Positions 40,554 through 48,275 of a DNA stretch of 64,000 nt are shown one piece after another. The position numbers and the translations under genes were made by a program. The DNA is taken from contig NZ_FOFF01000048.1 of the NCBI RefSeq assembly GCF_900110755.1, forward strand, positions 1-64,000, read 5' to 3'. Source of the stretch: Streptomyces sp. yr375 (lineage in GTDB: Bacteria > Actinomycetota > Actinomycetes > Streptomycetales > Streptomycetaceae). Position 1 is the stretch's first letter, and every line of letters begins with the position of its first letter. The notes beneath the pieces were generated by a model. The model had not been told where the DNA came from, did no database searches, and saw nothing but the letters and a program-made list of their open reading frames with translations.

Positions 40554-41459
40554 ATGTCCGCAGATCAGGGCAGCTCGAAGGTGCTCATGCTCACGAAGAG
40601 CGAGTCCGCGCCCGTCGTGCCTGTAGAGCCCGACGTGCTCGACGACGTCACAGCCCCCGAGGCCGCACAGGCCCCGGCTCTCACCACGGCCACGGGGGCC
40701 ATCGACACCCGCACCCTGTCCCGCTCCCTGTTCCTGCGACTGGCCACGCTCGCCGAGGACAGCCCCGAGCGCGTGTACGTCCGGGACACCCTCATCGAGC
40801 TCAACCTCCCCCTCGTGCGCTACGCGGCAGCCCGCTTCCGCTCGCGCAACGAGCCGATGGAGGACATCGTCCAGGTCGGCACCATCGGCCTGATCAAGGC
40901 GATCGACCGCTTCGACTGCGAACGCGGCGTGGAGTTCCCGACGTTCGCGATGCCGACGGTCGTGGGCGAGATCAAGCGCTTCTTCCGCGACACGTCGTGG
41001 TCGGTGCGCGTGCCGAGGCGACTCCAGGAGCTGCGCCTCGCCCTCACCAAGGCCAGCGACGAGCTGTCCCAGAAGCTGGACCGCTCCCCGACGGTCGCCG
41101 AACTGGCCGCCGTCCTGGGCGTGTCGGAAGAGGACGTGGTCGACGGCCTCGCGGTCGGCAACGCGTACACGGCGTCCTCGCTGGACTCCCCGGCACCTGA
41201 GGACGACGGCGGCGAAGGCTCCCTGGCCGACCGCCTCGGCTACGAGGACACGGCGCTGGAGGGCGTGGAGTACCGCGAGTCCCTGAAGCCGCTGCTGGCC
41301 AAGCTGCCGCCGCGCGAGCGCCGCATCATCATGCTGCGCTTCTTCGCCAACATGACGCAGTCCCAGATCGGCGAGGAGGTCGGCATCTCCCAGATGCACG
41401 TGTCACGCCTGCTCACCCGCACGCTGGCCCAGTTGCGCGAGGGCCTGATCTCCGACTAG
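40554..41459 (+). CDS. sigN: RNA polymerase sigma factor, SigB/SigF/SigG subfamily (SigN-like)
   Basis: 301 aa. Region 2 NLPLVRYAAARFRSRNEPME and DIVQVGTIGLIKAIDRFDCE, region 3 VPRRLQELRLALTKASDELS, region 4 MLRFFANMTQSQIGEEVGIS with QMHVSRLLTR. It is closely related to the preceding factor, evidently a tandem duplication. In S. coelicolor the second of this pair is sigN, used in subapical aerial-mycelium compartments. ATG follows GGGGGTGGC. Confidence 0.9.
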   Translation: MSADQGSSKVLMLTKSESAPVVPVEPDVLDDVTAPEAAQAPALTTATGAIDTRTLSRSLFLRLATLAEDSPERVYVRDTLIELNLPLVRYAAARFRSRNEPMEDIVQVGTIGLIKAIDRFDCERGVEFPTFAMPTVVGEIKRFFRDTSWSVRVPRRLQELRLALTKASDELSQKLDRSPTVAELAAVLGVSEEDVVDGLAVGNAYTASSLDSPAPEDDGGEGSLADRLGYEDTALEGVEYRESLKPLLAKLPPRERRIIMLRFFANMTQSQIGEEVGISQMHVSRLLTRTLAQLREGLISD

Positions 41460-41498
41460 GGACTTCTTTCCTGACGGTACGTCAGGAACACTGACGCG

Positions 41499-42245
41499 AT
41501 GCGAAGTCCGATACGGACATGTGGCCGCCGGGGCGCCTTATGGGGCGCGTCGGCGGCCGCCGTCGTGGTGGGGGTGGGGACTGCGGGGCTGTTGGCCGGG
41601 TGCGGGGGCGGCGGCCATGGCGGCGACTACGTCGCGATCGGCGCGGCACCGCCCGGTGCGCGCGCGGGCGGCTCGACGGCTCCGACGGGCGGGGTACGGC
41701 TCGTACCGCTGGATGGAGAGACCAACTCCCCTACGGGGAAGCCCTCTTCGGGGGCGACGGCCGCTCCAACCGCCACACCGACTGCGGCTGCGGCTGCGAC
41801 CGCTGCTACGGCTACGGCTACGGCTACAGAAGTGACCGTGACAGCCACGCCAGGTATCCCGACGCCCACGGCCGCCACGACCGCAACCGCCACGGCATCG
41901 CCCACGCCCACGCCCACCGCCACCGCCCCGTCCGCCGGACCGGCCGACCTCGTCGTGAGCGAGCCCGTCCGTGCGGGCACGGATCAACGATGGTGCGAGG
42001 ACGTCACCCTCACCCTCCACAACTCCGGTGGCGCGGCGGTGCGTTCCGGCACGATCGTCTTCGGGACCCATGTCGTCGACGCGCTCGGCATCGACTGGGC
42101 GACCCGCGCGTCGACGGCCCCGCTCCCCACACCGATCGCCGCCGGCACGCGCGAGGTGAAGACCTGGACGGTGTGCGTGGACGCGTGGAGAGTCCCGCTC
42201 GGGATGCACATCGAGACGCGGGACGTGTCGGTGCGGTGGGAGTGA
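41499..42245 (+). CDS. Lipoprotein with Ala/Thr/Pro-rich linker
   Basis: 248 aa. Signal peptide with lipobox LLAGC (Cys35), then a long low-complexity stalk (ATATATATE, TATASPTPTPTATA). The C-terminal about 100-residue beta domain (DLVVSEPVRAGTDQRWCEDV, HNSGGAAVRSGTIVFGTHVV, AGTREVKTWTVCVDAWRVPL) has two Cys that could pair. A cell-surface protein; function unknown. Conserved downstream of the sigma pair. Confidence 0.85.
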   Translation: MRSPIRTCGRRGALWGASAAAVVVGVGTAGLLAGCGGGGHGGDYVAIGAAPPGARAGGSTAPTGGVRLVPLDGETNSPTGKPSSGATAAPTATPTAAAAATAATATATATEVTVTATPGIPTPTAATTATATASPTPTPTATAPSAGPADLVVSEPVRAGTDQRWCEDVTLTLHNSGGAAVRSGTIVFGTHVVDALGIDWATRASTAPLPTPIAAGTREVKTWTVCVDAWRVPLGMHIETRDVSVRWE

Positions 42246-42290
42246 GGAGTGAGGAGTGAGGAGTGAGGAGTGAGGAGTGAGGAAGGGTGA
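42246..42290. repeat. Tandem GAGTGAG repeats
   Basis: Six copies of the 7-bp unit GAGTGAG directly after the lipoprotein stop. Copy number may vary between strains. Confidence 0.9.
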
Positions 42291-42344
42291 GGGACGGGGT
42301 TGGGGGATGAGGGTGACGGTCAAGTAGGGGCGCGGGAGGGGGAG

Positions 42345-42542
42345 TTACTTCAGCGCGAGCCAGGCGACCGCCGCGACGATCACGACGGCGGCGACGATGC
42401 CCACGATCAGGCCGATGCGGGGGCCGGCCGGTGCGGGGGCCGGCTGGGCGGCCCGGGGGGCGCCCTCGTCGACGAACGCGCGGAACATCTGGGTGCTGCC
42501 TGCGGGGTCGGGGTTGCCCTGGGGGTTCTGGGTGTTGGCCAT
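42345..42542 (-). CDS. Small single-TM protein
   Basis: 65 aa from the ATG at 42542. MANTQNPQGNPDPAGSTQMF, an Ala/Pro linker, and a C-terminal membrane anchor IGLIVGIVAAVVIVAAVAWL. Tail-anchored topology. No domain. It points away from the marR gene, with its promoter in the shared 228-bp gap. Confidence 0.7.
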   Translation of the reverse strand: MANTQNPQGNPDPAGSTQMFRAFVDEGAPRAAQPAPAPAGPRIGLIVGIVAAVVIVAAVAWLALK

Positions 42543-42700
42543 GGGCCGAGACACTAGCGAAAACGGGCCGGGCGGCCCAAGTGGGGGTTGCCACAGGGAT
42601 CGTCACGGGGGACGTCGCAGAGGACGTCACAAGGGTCGTCACAGAGGTCGCCACCGAACCCCCTTTGCCAACTTTTTGCGGCCATCGACCCCCCTTTTAT

Positions 42701-42713
42701 TTGCCTGTAGCAA
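42701..42713. promoter_or_regulatory. MarR operator-like site 1
   Basis: TTGCCTGTAGCAA (TTGC-N5-GCAA), 58 bp before the marR start. It matches a second site 29 bp away. Confidence 0.65.
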
Positions 42714-42729
42714 CCAACCGGTCCTATGG

Positions 42730-42742
42730 TTGCCTCAAGCAA
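42730..42742. promoter_or_regulatory. MarR operator-like site 2
   Basis: TTGCCTCAAGCAA. Shares TTGCCT-N-(T/A)AGCAA form with site 1 (spaced 29 bp, near three helical turns), consistent with two dimers binding one face. Confidence 0.65.
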
Positions 42743-42770
42743 CAAGTTGGGGTCGAGTTCGGGAGGTGTG

Positions 42771-43283
42771 ATGGCAGCGCAGGCGCAGTACGAGCGGTAC
42801 GAGGAACTCGCGCGTCAGCTCAGTGCCGTCGGAGCCGTGAAGCGGGAGGTCGCGCGGATCATGCCGACGGACTGTTCCGCCGGATCGGCCGCCGTCCTGG
42901 CCCTGCTCGAACAGCACGGCGACATGCGCATGAGCAACCTCTCCGAGCTGCTGGCCGTGGACATGTCGGTGACCAGCCGGTACGCCGCCCATCTCGCCGA
43001 GCGCGGCTGGATCGACCGCTCCCCGGACCCGGCGGACAAACGCTCCCGCATCCTGCACCTCACCCCCGAGGGCCGCACCCTGCTCGCCGAGCTGTCCCGG
43101 CGCAGCGCCGGCCTGCTGGCGGAGCGGCTGGGCGACTGGACCGACGACGAGGTGAGCCAGTTGATCCGGCTGATGACCCGGCTGCGCGCCAGCTTCGGCG
43201 ACACCCGGACGACGACTCACCCGCACCCCGCCCGAAGTACCGGAACCACCCGAAGTACCAGCACCACCCGCACACCCGCATAA
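42771..43283 (+). CDS. MarR-family regulator of the adjacent exporter
   Basis: 170 aa, ATG after GGGAGGT. Winged helix AAVLALLEQHGDMRMSNLSE, LLAVDMSVTSRYAAHLAERG and RSPDPADKRSRILHLTPEGR. The last 25 residues (TTTHPHPARSTGTTRSTSTT) are low-complexity and probably disordered. Two TTGC-N5-GCAA palindromes lie in its promoter, so autoregulation and control of the MFS gene 52 bp downstream are likely. Confidence 0.9.
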   Translation: MAAQAQYERYEELARQLSAVGAVKREVARIMPTDCSAGSAAVLALLEQHGDMRMSNLSELLAVDMSVTSRYAAHLAERGWIDRSPDPADKRSRILHLTPEGRTLLAELSRRSAGLLAERLGDWTDDEVSQLIRLMTRLRASFGDTRTTTHPHPARSTGTTRSTSTTRTPA

Positions 43284-43335
43284 GCGACGCAGCAGTCTCC
43301 CGAGACGCAAGAAGAGACGTAAGAGAAGGAAGTTC

Positions 43336-45858
43336 ATGGCTACGACCACACCGGCCGGTGTGCGGGCTCACGCGAAGCACGGCGGAGGGGCGCACGGCTC
43401 CGCCGAGGCCGCTCCGATGACGCACCGGCAGATCATGGAGGCGCTCTCCGGGCTGCTGCTCGGGATGTTCGTGGCGATCCTGTCGTCCACGATCGTCTCG
43501 AACGCCCTCCCGGAGATCATCGGCGACCTCGGCGGCGGCCAGTCCGCGTACACCTGGGTGGTGACCGCCACCCTGCTGGCGATGACGGCGACCACCCCCC
43601 TCTGGGGCAAGCTCTCCGACCTGTACGACAAGAAGGCGCTCGTCCAGATAGCCCTGGTCATCTACGTCCTGGGCTCCGCGGCCGCCGGCCTCTCGCAGAA
43701 CTCCGGCATGCTGATCGCCTGCCGGGTCGTGCAGGGCGTCGGCGTGGGCGGGCTCTCCGCGCTCGCGCAGATCGTGATGGCCGCGATGATCTCGCCGCGT
43801 GAGCGCGGGCGTTACTCCGGCTACCTCGGCGCGACCTTCGCCGTGGCGACCGTCGGCGGTCCGCTGCTCGGCGGTGTCATCACCGACACGAGCTGGCTCG
43901 GCTGGCGCTGGTGCTTCTACGTCGGCGTGCCCTTCGCCGTCATCGCGCTGATCGTGCTCCAGAAGACCCTGCACCTGCCGGTCGTGAAGCGGGACGTCAA
44001 GGTCGACTGGGCCGGCGCGTTCTTCATCTCGGCGGCGGTCTCGCTGCTGCTGGTGTGGGTCACCTTCGCGGGTGACAAGTACGACTGGCTGTCGTGGCAG
44101 ACGTACACGATGGTGGCCGGTTCGGTGCTGCTCGCGCTCGTCTTCGTGTTCGTCGAGTCGCGCGCCGCCGAGCCGATCATCCCGCTGCGCCTGTTCCGCA
44201 ACCGGACGATCACGCTCTCCTCCATCGCCTCGATGTTCGTCGGCGTCGCGATGTTCTCCGGCACTGTGTTCTTCGCCCAGTACTTCCAACTGGCGCGGGA
44301 CAAGTCGCCGACCATGTCGGGCGTCATGACGATCCCGATGATCGGCGGTCTGTTCGTCTCCTCCACCGTCTCCGGGCAGTTCATCACCCGCACCGGCAAG
44401 TGGAAGGCCTGGCTGGTCAGCGGCGGTGTGCTCATCACGGCCGGGCTCGGGATGCTGGGCACCATCCGCTACGACACGGAGTACTGGAAGACCGCCGTCT
44501 TCATGGCGCTGCTGGGTCTCGGCATCGGCATGATGATGCAGAACCTGGTGCTGTCCACGCAGAACCAGGTGGACCCGCGGGATCTCGGCTCGGCCAGCTC
44601 GACCGTCACCTTCTTCCGGTCCCTCGGCGGTGCGATGGGCGTCTCGGCGCTCGGCGCGGTCATGGCCCACCGGATCACCGACTACGCCAAGGACGGCATC
44701 GCCGGTCTCGGCCCCCAGTACGCCTCCCTCGCGTCCGGTTCGGGCTCCTCCAGCGAGATCCCGGACATGGACAAGCTGCCCGCGCCGCTGCGCACGGTCA
44801 TGGAGAGCGCGTACGGCCACGGCATCGCGGACGTCTTCCTGATCGCCTCGGCCCTGGCCCTGCTCGCCTTCCTGATCACCCTGTTCATCAAGGAGGTCCC
44901 GTTGCGGACCAAGTCCATGGGCGCGATGGCGCAGACGGCTGCCGAGGAGACCACCCCGGCGGCGAGCGCGGCGGCCCCGAGCACGCAGGTCCCGAGCTGG
45001 GCCGACGTCACGGTCGAGGCACCCCAGGCACAGGCACCCCAGGCACAGGCACTTCAGGCAGAGGCACTTCAGGCAGAGGCACCCCAGGGCTCCTCGGGCG
45101 GCATTCCGGTCCACGGGCACGTCCGTGGTGCGGAGAGCGCGCCCGTCCCGCAGGCCGCCGTCACGCTGATCTCGCTCGCCGGGCGGCAGCTCGGCCGGTC
45201 GGTCGCGCAGGCCGACGGCTCCTACACGCTGGACGCGCCGGGTACGGGTTCGTACGTGCTGATCGCCGCCGCGGACGGGTTCCAGCCGCAGGCCTCCACC
45301 GTCGTCGTGAACGGCGAGCCGGTCGCGTACGACATCCTGCTCAGCGGGACCAGCGGGCTCAGCGGTGTGGTGCGCGCCGCCGGGTCGGGCGACGGAGTCA
45401 ACGGCGCGATGGTGATCGTCGCCGATGTGCGTGGCGATCTGCTGGCCACCGCCGCCACCGGTGAGCAGGGGGAGTTCTCCTTCGCGGAGCTGGTGCCGGG
45501 TGCCGTGACCGTCGCGGTGAACGCCGTCGGGTTCCGGCCGCGCGCGCTGCCCGTCGAGATCGGCGCGACGGGCGTGACCCGCGCGGACGTCGTCCTCGAG
45601 GCGGGCGCGCGGCTCCAGGGCGTCGTCCGGGCCCCGCACGGTCCGCTGGGCGACGCGCGGGTGACGCTCGTGGACGCGGCCGGCAACGTCGTCGGCACGG
45701 CCACCACCGGCGTCGACGGGGCGTACGCCTTCGCCGACCTCGACGGCGGCGAGTACACGGTCATCGCGACCGGCTACCCGCCGGTGGCCACCGCGCTGAC
45801 CGTCGCGGGCGCCGGCGTCGACGGCCACGACATCGAACTCGCCCACTCCGGCGAGTAG
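43336..45858 (+). CDS. DHA2 MFS exporter fused to C-terminal carboxypeptidase-regulatory domains
   Basis: 840 aa. The first 530 residues are a 14-TM EmrB/QacA-type transporter (GMFVAILSSTIVSNALPEII, ARVVQG-like CRVVQGVGVGGLSALAQIVM, YSGYLGATFAVATVGGPLLG). A Gln/Ala repeat linker follows (QAQAPQAQALQAEALQAEAP). Then come about 250 residues with three CarboxypepD_reg/Ig-like beta domains: VHGHVRGAESAPVPQAAVTL, LSGVVRAAGSGDGVNGAMVI and LQGVVRAPHGPLGDARVTLV, each with a DGSY/GAYAF-type turn. The membrane half exports drugs or metabolites. The added domains should be outside or inside depending on topology and have no known transport role. Confidence 0.9.
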   Translation: MATTTPAGVRAHAKHGGGAHGSAEAAPMTHRQIMEALSGLLLGMFVAILSSTIVSNALPEIIGDLGGGQSAYTWVVTATLLAMTATTPLWGKLSDLYDKKALVQIALVIYVLGSAAAGLSQNSGMLIACRVVQGVGVGGLSALAQIVMAAMISPRERGRYSGYLGATFAVATVGGPLLGGVITDTSWLGWRWCFYVGVPFAVIALIVLQKTLHLPVVKRDVKVDWAGAFFISAAVSLLLVWVTFAGDKYDWLSWQTYTMVAGSVLLALVFVFVESRAAEPIIPLRLFRNRTITLSSIASMFVGVAMFSGTVFFAQYFQLARDKSPTMSGVMTIPMIGGLFVSSTVSGQFITRTGKWKAWLVSGGVLITAGLGMLGTIRYDTEYWKTAVFMALLGLGIGMMMQNLVLSTQNQVDPRDLGSASSTVTFFRSLGGAMGVSALGAVMAHRITDYAKDGIAGLGPQYASLASGSGSSSEIPDMDKLPAPLRTVMESAYGHGIADVFLIASALALLAFLITLFIKEVPLRTKSMGAMAQTAAEETTPAASAAAPSTQVPSWADVTVEAPQAQAPQAQALQAEALQAEAPQGSSGGIPVHGHVRGAESAPVPQAAVTLISLAGRQLGRSVAQADGSYTLDAPGTGSYVLIAAADGFQPQASTVVVNGEPVAYDILLSGTSGLSGVVRAAGSGDGVNGAMVIVADVRGDLLATAATGEQGEFSFAELVPGAVTVAVNAVGFRPRALPVEIGATGVTRADVVLEAGARLQGVVRAPHGPLGDARVTLVDAAGNVVGTATTGVDGAYAFADLDGGEYTVIATGYPPVATALTVAGAGVDGHDIELAHSGE

Positions 45859-45900
45859 TACGCACTGAGATCGAACAGACGGAACTGACATGGAACTGAC

Positions 45901-46722
45901 ATGGCACTGACCGCGAGGATCCGCACCAGGGACGGCTGGGCCGTGTCGCACGCGGTCGTCACGGTGACCGACATGACGGGCGCCCAGGTGCTGCGGGCGG
46001 AGGCGGACGACGAGGGGGCCGTCCGGGACGCGACCGAGCTGGCGCCCGGCCCGTACACGGTGATCATCACCGCCGTCGGGTACGCGCCCGCCGCGTCCAC
46101 CGCGATCGTCACGGCGAGCGGCCGGGCGGCGGTCGGCACCGTGACCCTGGCCCGGCAGGGCGGCGCGGAGCTGCCCCCGCCCGGCCCGTGGACCGTCGAC
46201 CCGGCGCACTCCACGGTCGGCGCGGTCGCCCAGCACCTGGGCATCTCCAGCGTGCGCGGCCGGTTCACAAACTTCACGGCGGCCGTCGAGATCGCCCCGG
46301 ACGACGTCACCAAGTCCCGCGTGGAGACGGTGATCCGGGCGGCGTCCATCGACACCGGCAACGACATGCGCGACACCCACCTGCGCTCGTCGGACTTCCT
46401 GGACGTCGAGACGTACCCGGAGATCACCTACCGCTCGACCGGCCTGACGGTGGCGGGCCCCGACCGCTGGACGGTCCACGGCGAGCTGACCATGCGCGGT
46501 GTCGTACGCCCCGTCGACCTGGACCTCGCCTACCTCGGCACCGGCGCGGACCCGTGGGGCGGCACCCGCGCCGCGTTCCGCGCGACGGCGGAACTGCGCC
46601 GCGAGGACTTCGCGATGGACTACAACCAGGTCGTCCAGGCCGGCATCGCCGCCATCGGTACGACCCTCAAGGTCGAACTGGACGTCCAGGCGGTGCAGGG
46701 GGACGCCCTGCCGCAGCCGTAG
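45901..46722 (+). CDS. YceI-family protein with N-terminal carboxypeptidase-regulatory domain
   Basis: 273 aa. Residues 1-85 repeat the beta domain seen at the end of the transporter upstream (ARIRTRDGWAVSHAVVTVTD, ELAPGPYTVIITAVGYAP). From residue about 97 it is YceI: WTVDPAHSTVGAVAQHLGIS, VRGRFTNFTAAVEI, MRDTHLRSSDFLDVETYPEI, YRSTGLTV, VHGELTMRGVVRPVDLDLAY. YceI is a lipocalin-like fold binding polyprenoids or amphiphiles. No signal peptide. It lies 42 bp after the exporter, so the two probably work together on a hydrophobic substrate. Confidence 0.9.
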   Translation: MALTARIRTRDGWAVSHAVVTVTDMTGAQVLRAEADDEGAVRDATELAPGPYTVIITAVGYAPAASTAIVTASGRAAVGTVTLARQGGAELPPPGPWTVDPAHSTVGAVAQHLGISSVRGRFTNFTAAVEIAPDDVTKSRVETVIRAASIDTGNDMRDTHLRSSDFLDVETYPEITYRSTGLTVAGPDRWTVHGELTMRGVVRPVDLDLAYLGTGADPWGGTRAAFRATAELRREDFAMDYNQVVQAGIAAIGTTLKVELDVQAVQGDALPQP

Positions 46723-46764
46723 GCATGTCGCGGTCGTAGGCACGGGGAGCCGGGTGGTGCCGCC

Positions 46765-46770
46765 TAGGCT
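46765..46770 (+). promoter_or_regulatory. -10 element TAGGCT, leaderless start of the PPOX gene
   Basis: TAGGCT ends 6 bp before the ATG at 46777 and no ribosome site is present, so the mRNA is likely leaderless. Confidence 0.5.
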
Positions 46771-46776
46771 GGGCGC

Positions 46777-47244
46777 ATGGCACCGAACATCGCTACGAAC
46801 ACCAAGGTCTCGCTGGACGAGCTGCTGGACTTCGTCCGCCCCCGGCATCACGCGATCCTGCTGACCCGGCGGGGCGACGGCGGGCCCCAGGCGTCGCCGC
46901 TGACCTGCGGGGTCGACGACGCGGGGCGCATCGTCGTCTCCACCTACCCCGAGCGGGCGAAGACCCGTAACGCCAAGCGGGACGAGCGGGTGAGCCTGCT
47001 CGTCCTCAGCGACGACTGGAACGGGCCCTGGGTCCAGATCGACGGCACCGCCGAGGTCGTCGACGCGCCGGACTCCGTCGAGCCGCTCGTGGAGTACTAC
47101 CGCAACATCGCCGGCGAGCACCCCGACTGGGACGAGTACCGGCAGGCCATGCTGAAGCAGGGCAAGTCGATCATCCGGGTCACTCCGGAGCGGTGGGGTC
47201 CGGTGGCGACCGGCGGATTCCCGGCCCGGCTGGTCCAGGACTAG
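46777..47244 (+). CDS. PPOX-class F420-dependent oxidoreductase
   Basis: 155 aa. LLDFVRPRHHAILLTRRGDG, GPQASPLTCGVDDAGRIVVS, TYPERAKTRNAKRDERVSLL and GPWVQIDGTAEVV form the split-barrel flavin/F420-binding fold. Family members reduce varied substrates with F420H2 or bind FMN/heme. The promoter is separate from the exporter operon (own -10). Confidence 0.85.
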   Translation: MAPNIATNTKVSLDELLDFVRPRHHAILLTRRGDGGPQASPLTCGVDDAGRIVVSTYPERAKTRNAKRDERVSLLVLSDDWNGPWVQIDGTAEVVDAPDSVEPLVEYYRNIAGEHPDWDEYRQAMLKQGKSIIRVTPERWGPVATGGFPARLVQD

Positions 47245-47264
47245 AAGCGGGGCCGAAGGGTGGG

Positions 47265-48047
47265 CTAACCGCGTTTCACCATCGCCTCGATGCCCGCCAC
47301 CAGCAGGTCCAGGGCGAAGGTGAAGTCGCGGTCCATCATCTCGGCGACCGTGTCGCCGCCGCGGGCCGCCATCAGGTTCTTGGACTGCGCGACGATCTCC
47401 GCGGTCTGCGGGGCCTCGGCGCTCGCGCTCAGGGCGTGCTGGAAGTACTCGTCCGGGGTCAGACCGGTGTCGGCGACGCGCGTGAAGAAGTGGCCCTCGA
47501 TCGTGCCGTAGCCGTACACGAACTGGAAGACGGCCGAGATCGCGCCGGTGATGCCGCGCGCGGGCAGCCCGGTGCGCAGCACGGTCTCCTGGACCGTGCG
47601 GGAGAACCTCAGGGAGTTCGGGCCGAGGTTGAGGTAGGTGCCGGCGAGCGGCGACAGCCAGGCGTGCCGGACCAGCAGCCGCCGGTAGACCGTGGCCAGC
47701 GTGCGCAGTTGCTCGCGCCAGTCCGCGCCCTCGTCCCGCGGGTCGGGCAGTTCCTCGAGTTCGCCGTAGACCCGGTCGAGGGCGAGTTCGAGGAGGTCGT
47801 CCTTGGTGTCGACGTACCAGTACACGGACATCGCCGTCACGTTCAGCTCGGCGGCCAGCCGGCGCATGGAGAATTTGGTCAGCCCCTCGGCGTCCAGCAG
47901 GCGCACGGTGACCTCGGTGATCCGGTCCAGATCGAGCCCGGAGGGCTGCTTGCCGCCCCGCCCACGCCGACGCGCCTTGCCCTCCAGCCACACGCTGTGC
48001 CGCGCGGCGTCCTTGGCGGTCCCGGCGTCCTTGGCGGTCTCGGCCAT
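47265..48047 (-). CDS. TetR-family regulator (TetR_C type)
   Basis: 260 aa. Basic N-terminus, then ITEVTVRLLDAEGLTKFSMR, RLAAELNVTAMSVYWYVDTK and DDLLELALDRV form the HTH. The C-terminal domain (QLRTLATVYRRLLVRHAWLS, DEYFQHAL) is of the tetracycline-repressor type. Convergent with the PPOX gene and divergent from the rifamycin-resistance operon. Its own upstream region has a 14-bp tandem repeat. Its target may be itself or the divergent operon. Confidence 0.9.
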   Translation of the reverse strand: MAETAKDAGTAKDAARHSVWLEGKARRRGRGGKQPSGLDLDRITEVTVRLLDAEGLTKFSMRRLAAELNVTAMSVYWYVDTKDDLLELALDRVYGELEELPDPRDEGADWREQLRTLATVYRRLLVRHAWLSPLAGTYLNLGPNSLRFSRTVQETVLRTGLPARGITGAISAVFQFVYGYGTIEGHFFTRVADTGLTPDEYFQHALSASAEAPQTAEIVAQSKNLMAARGGDTVAEMMDRDFTFALDLLVAGIEAMVKRG

Positions 48048-48067
48048 GGCAGGGGCACCTTCCTCAC

Positions 48068-48095
48068 GTCGCGGTAACTGGGTCGCGGTAGCTGG
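48068..48095. repeat. 14-bp tandem direct repeat upstream of tetR
   Basis: GTCGCGGTAACTGG immediately followed by GTCGCGGTAGCTGG, 21 bp before the tetR start. Possible regulator site. Confidence 0.5.
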
Positions 48096-48197
48096 GAAGA
48101 ATGCTAGGCCTGACGGCGGAGGCGGCGGAAAGCGGGGAAAAAAGCAAAGGCAAGGAGGTCACGCGCTCCTTGCCACTCTCAACTTATAGCGCAGTGG

Positions 48198-48217
48198 GGG
48201 GCTTGCGGCAAGGCCCC
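48198..48217. promoter_or_regulatory. Rifamycin-associated element (RAE)
   Basis: GGGGCTTGCGGCAAGGCCCC, an imperfect inverted repeat that matches the RAE described upstream of rifamycin-inactivating genes and helR in actinomycetes. It lies 58 bp before the glycosyltransferase start, just after an AT-rich TTATAG (48184-48189). The element mediates rifamycin-induced expression in known cases. Confidence 0.85.
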
Positions 48218-48275
48218 CGTAGTGCCGCAGAATCTCCCGCCTGAGCCGGAATCTGCGGAAAACGGGGTCGTGGGA

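Noticed and set aside
42246..42290. CRISPR-like array
   Set aside because: Simple 7-bp tandem units without spacers.
43060..47991. Open frame of 1643 codons on the minus strand
   Set aside because: It is exactly antisense to the exporter, YceI and PPOX genes and its translation is Arg/Gly/Asp-rich without any domain. It arises from strong third-position GC bias on the true strand.
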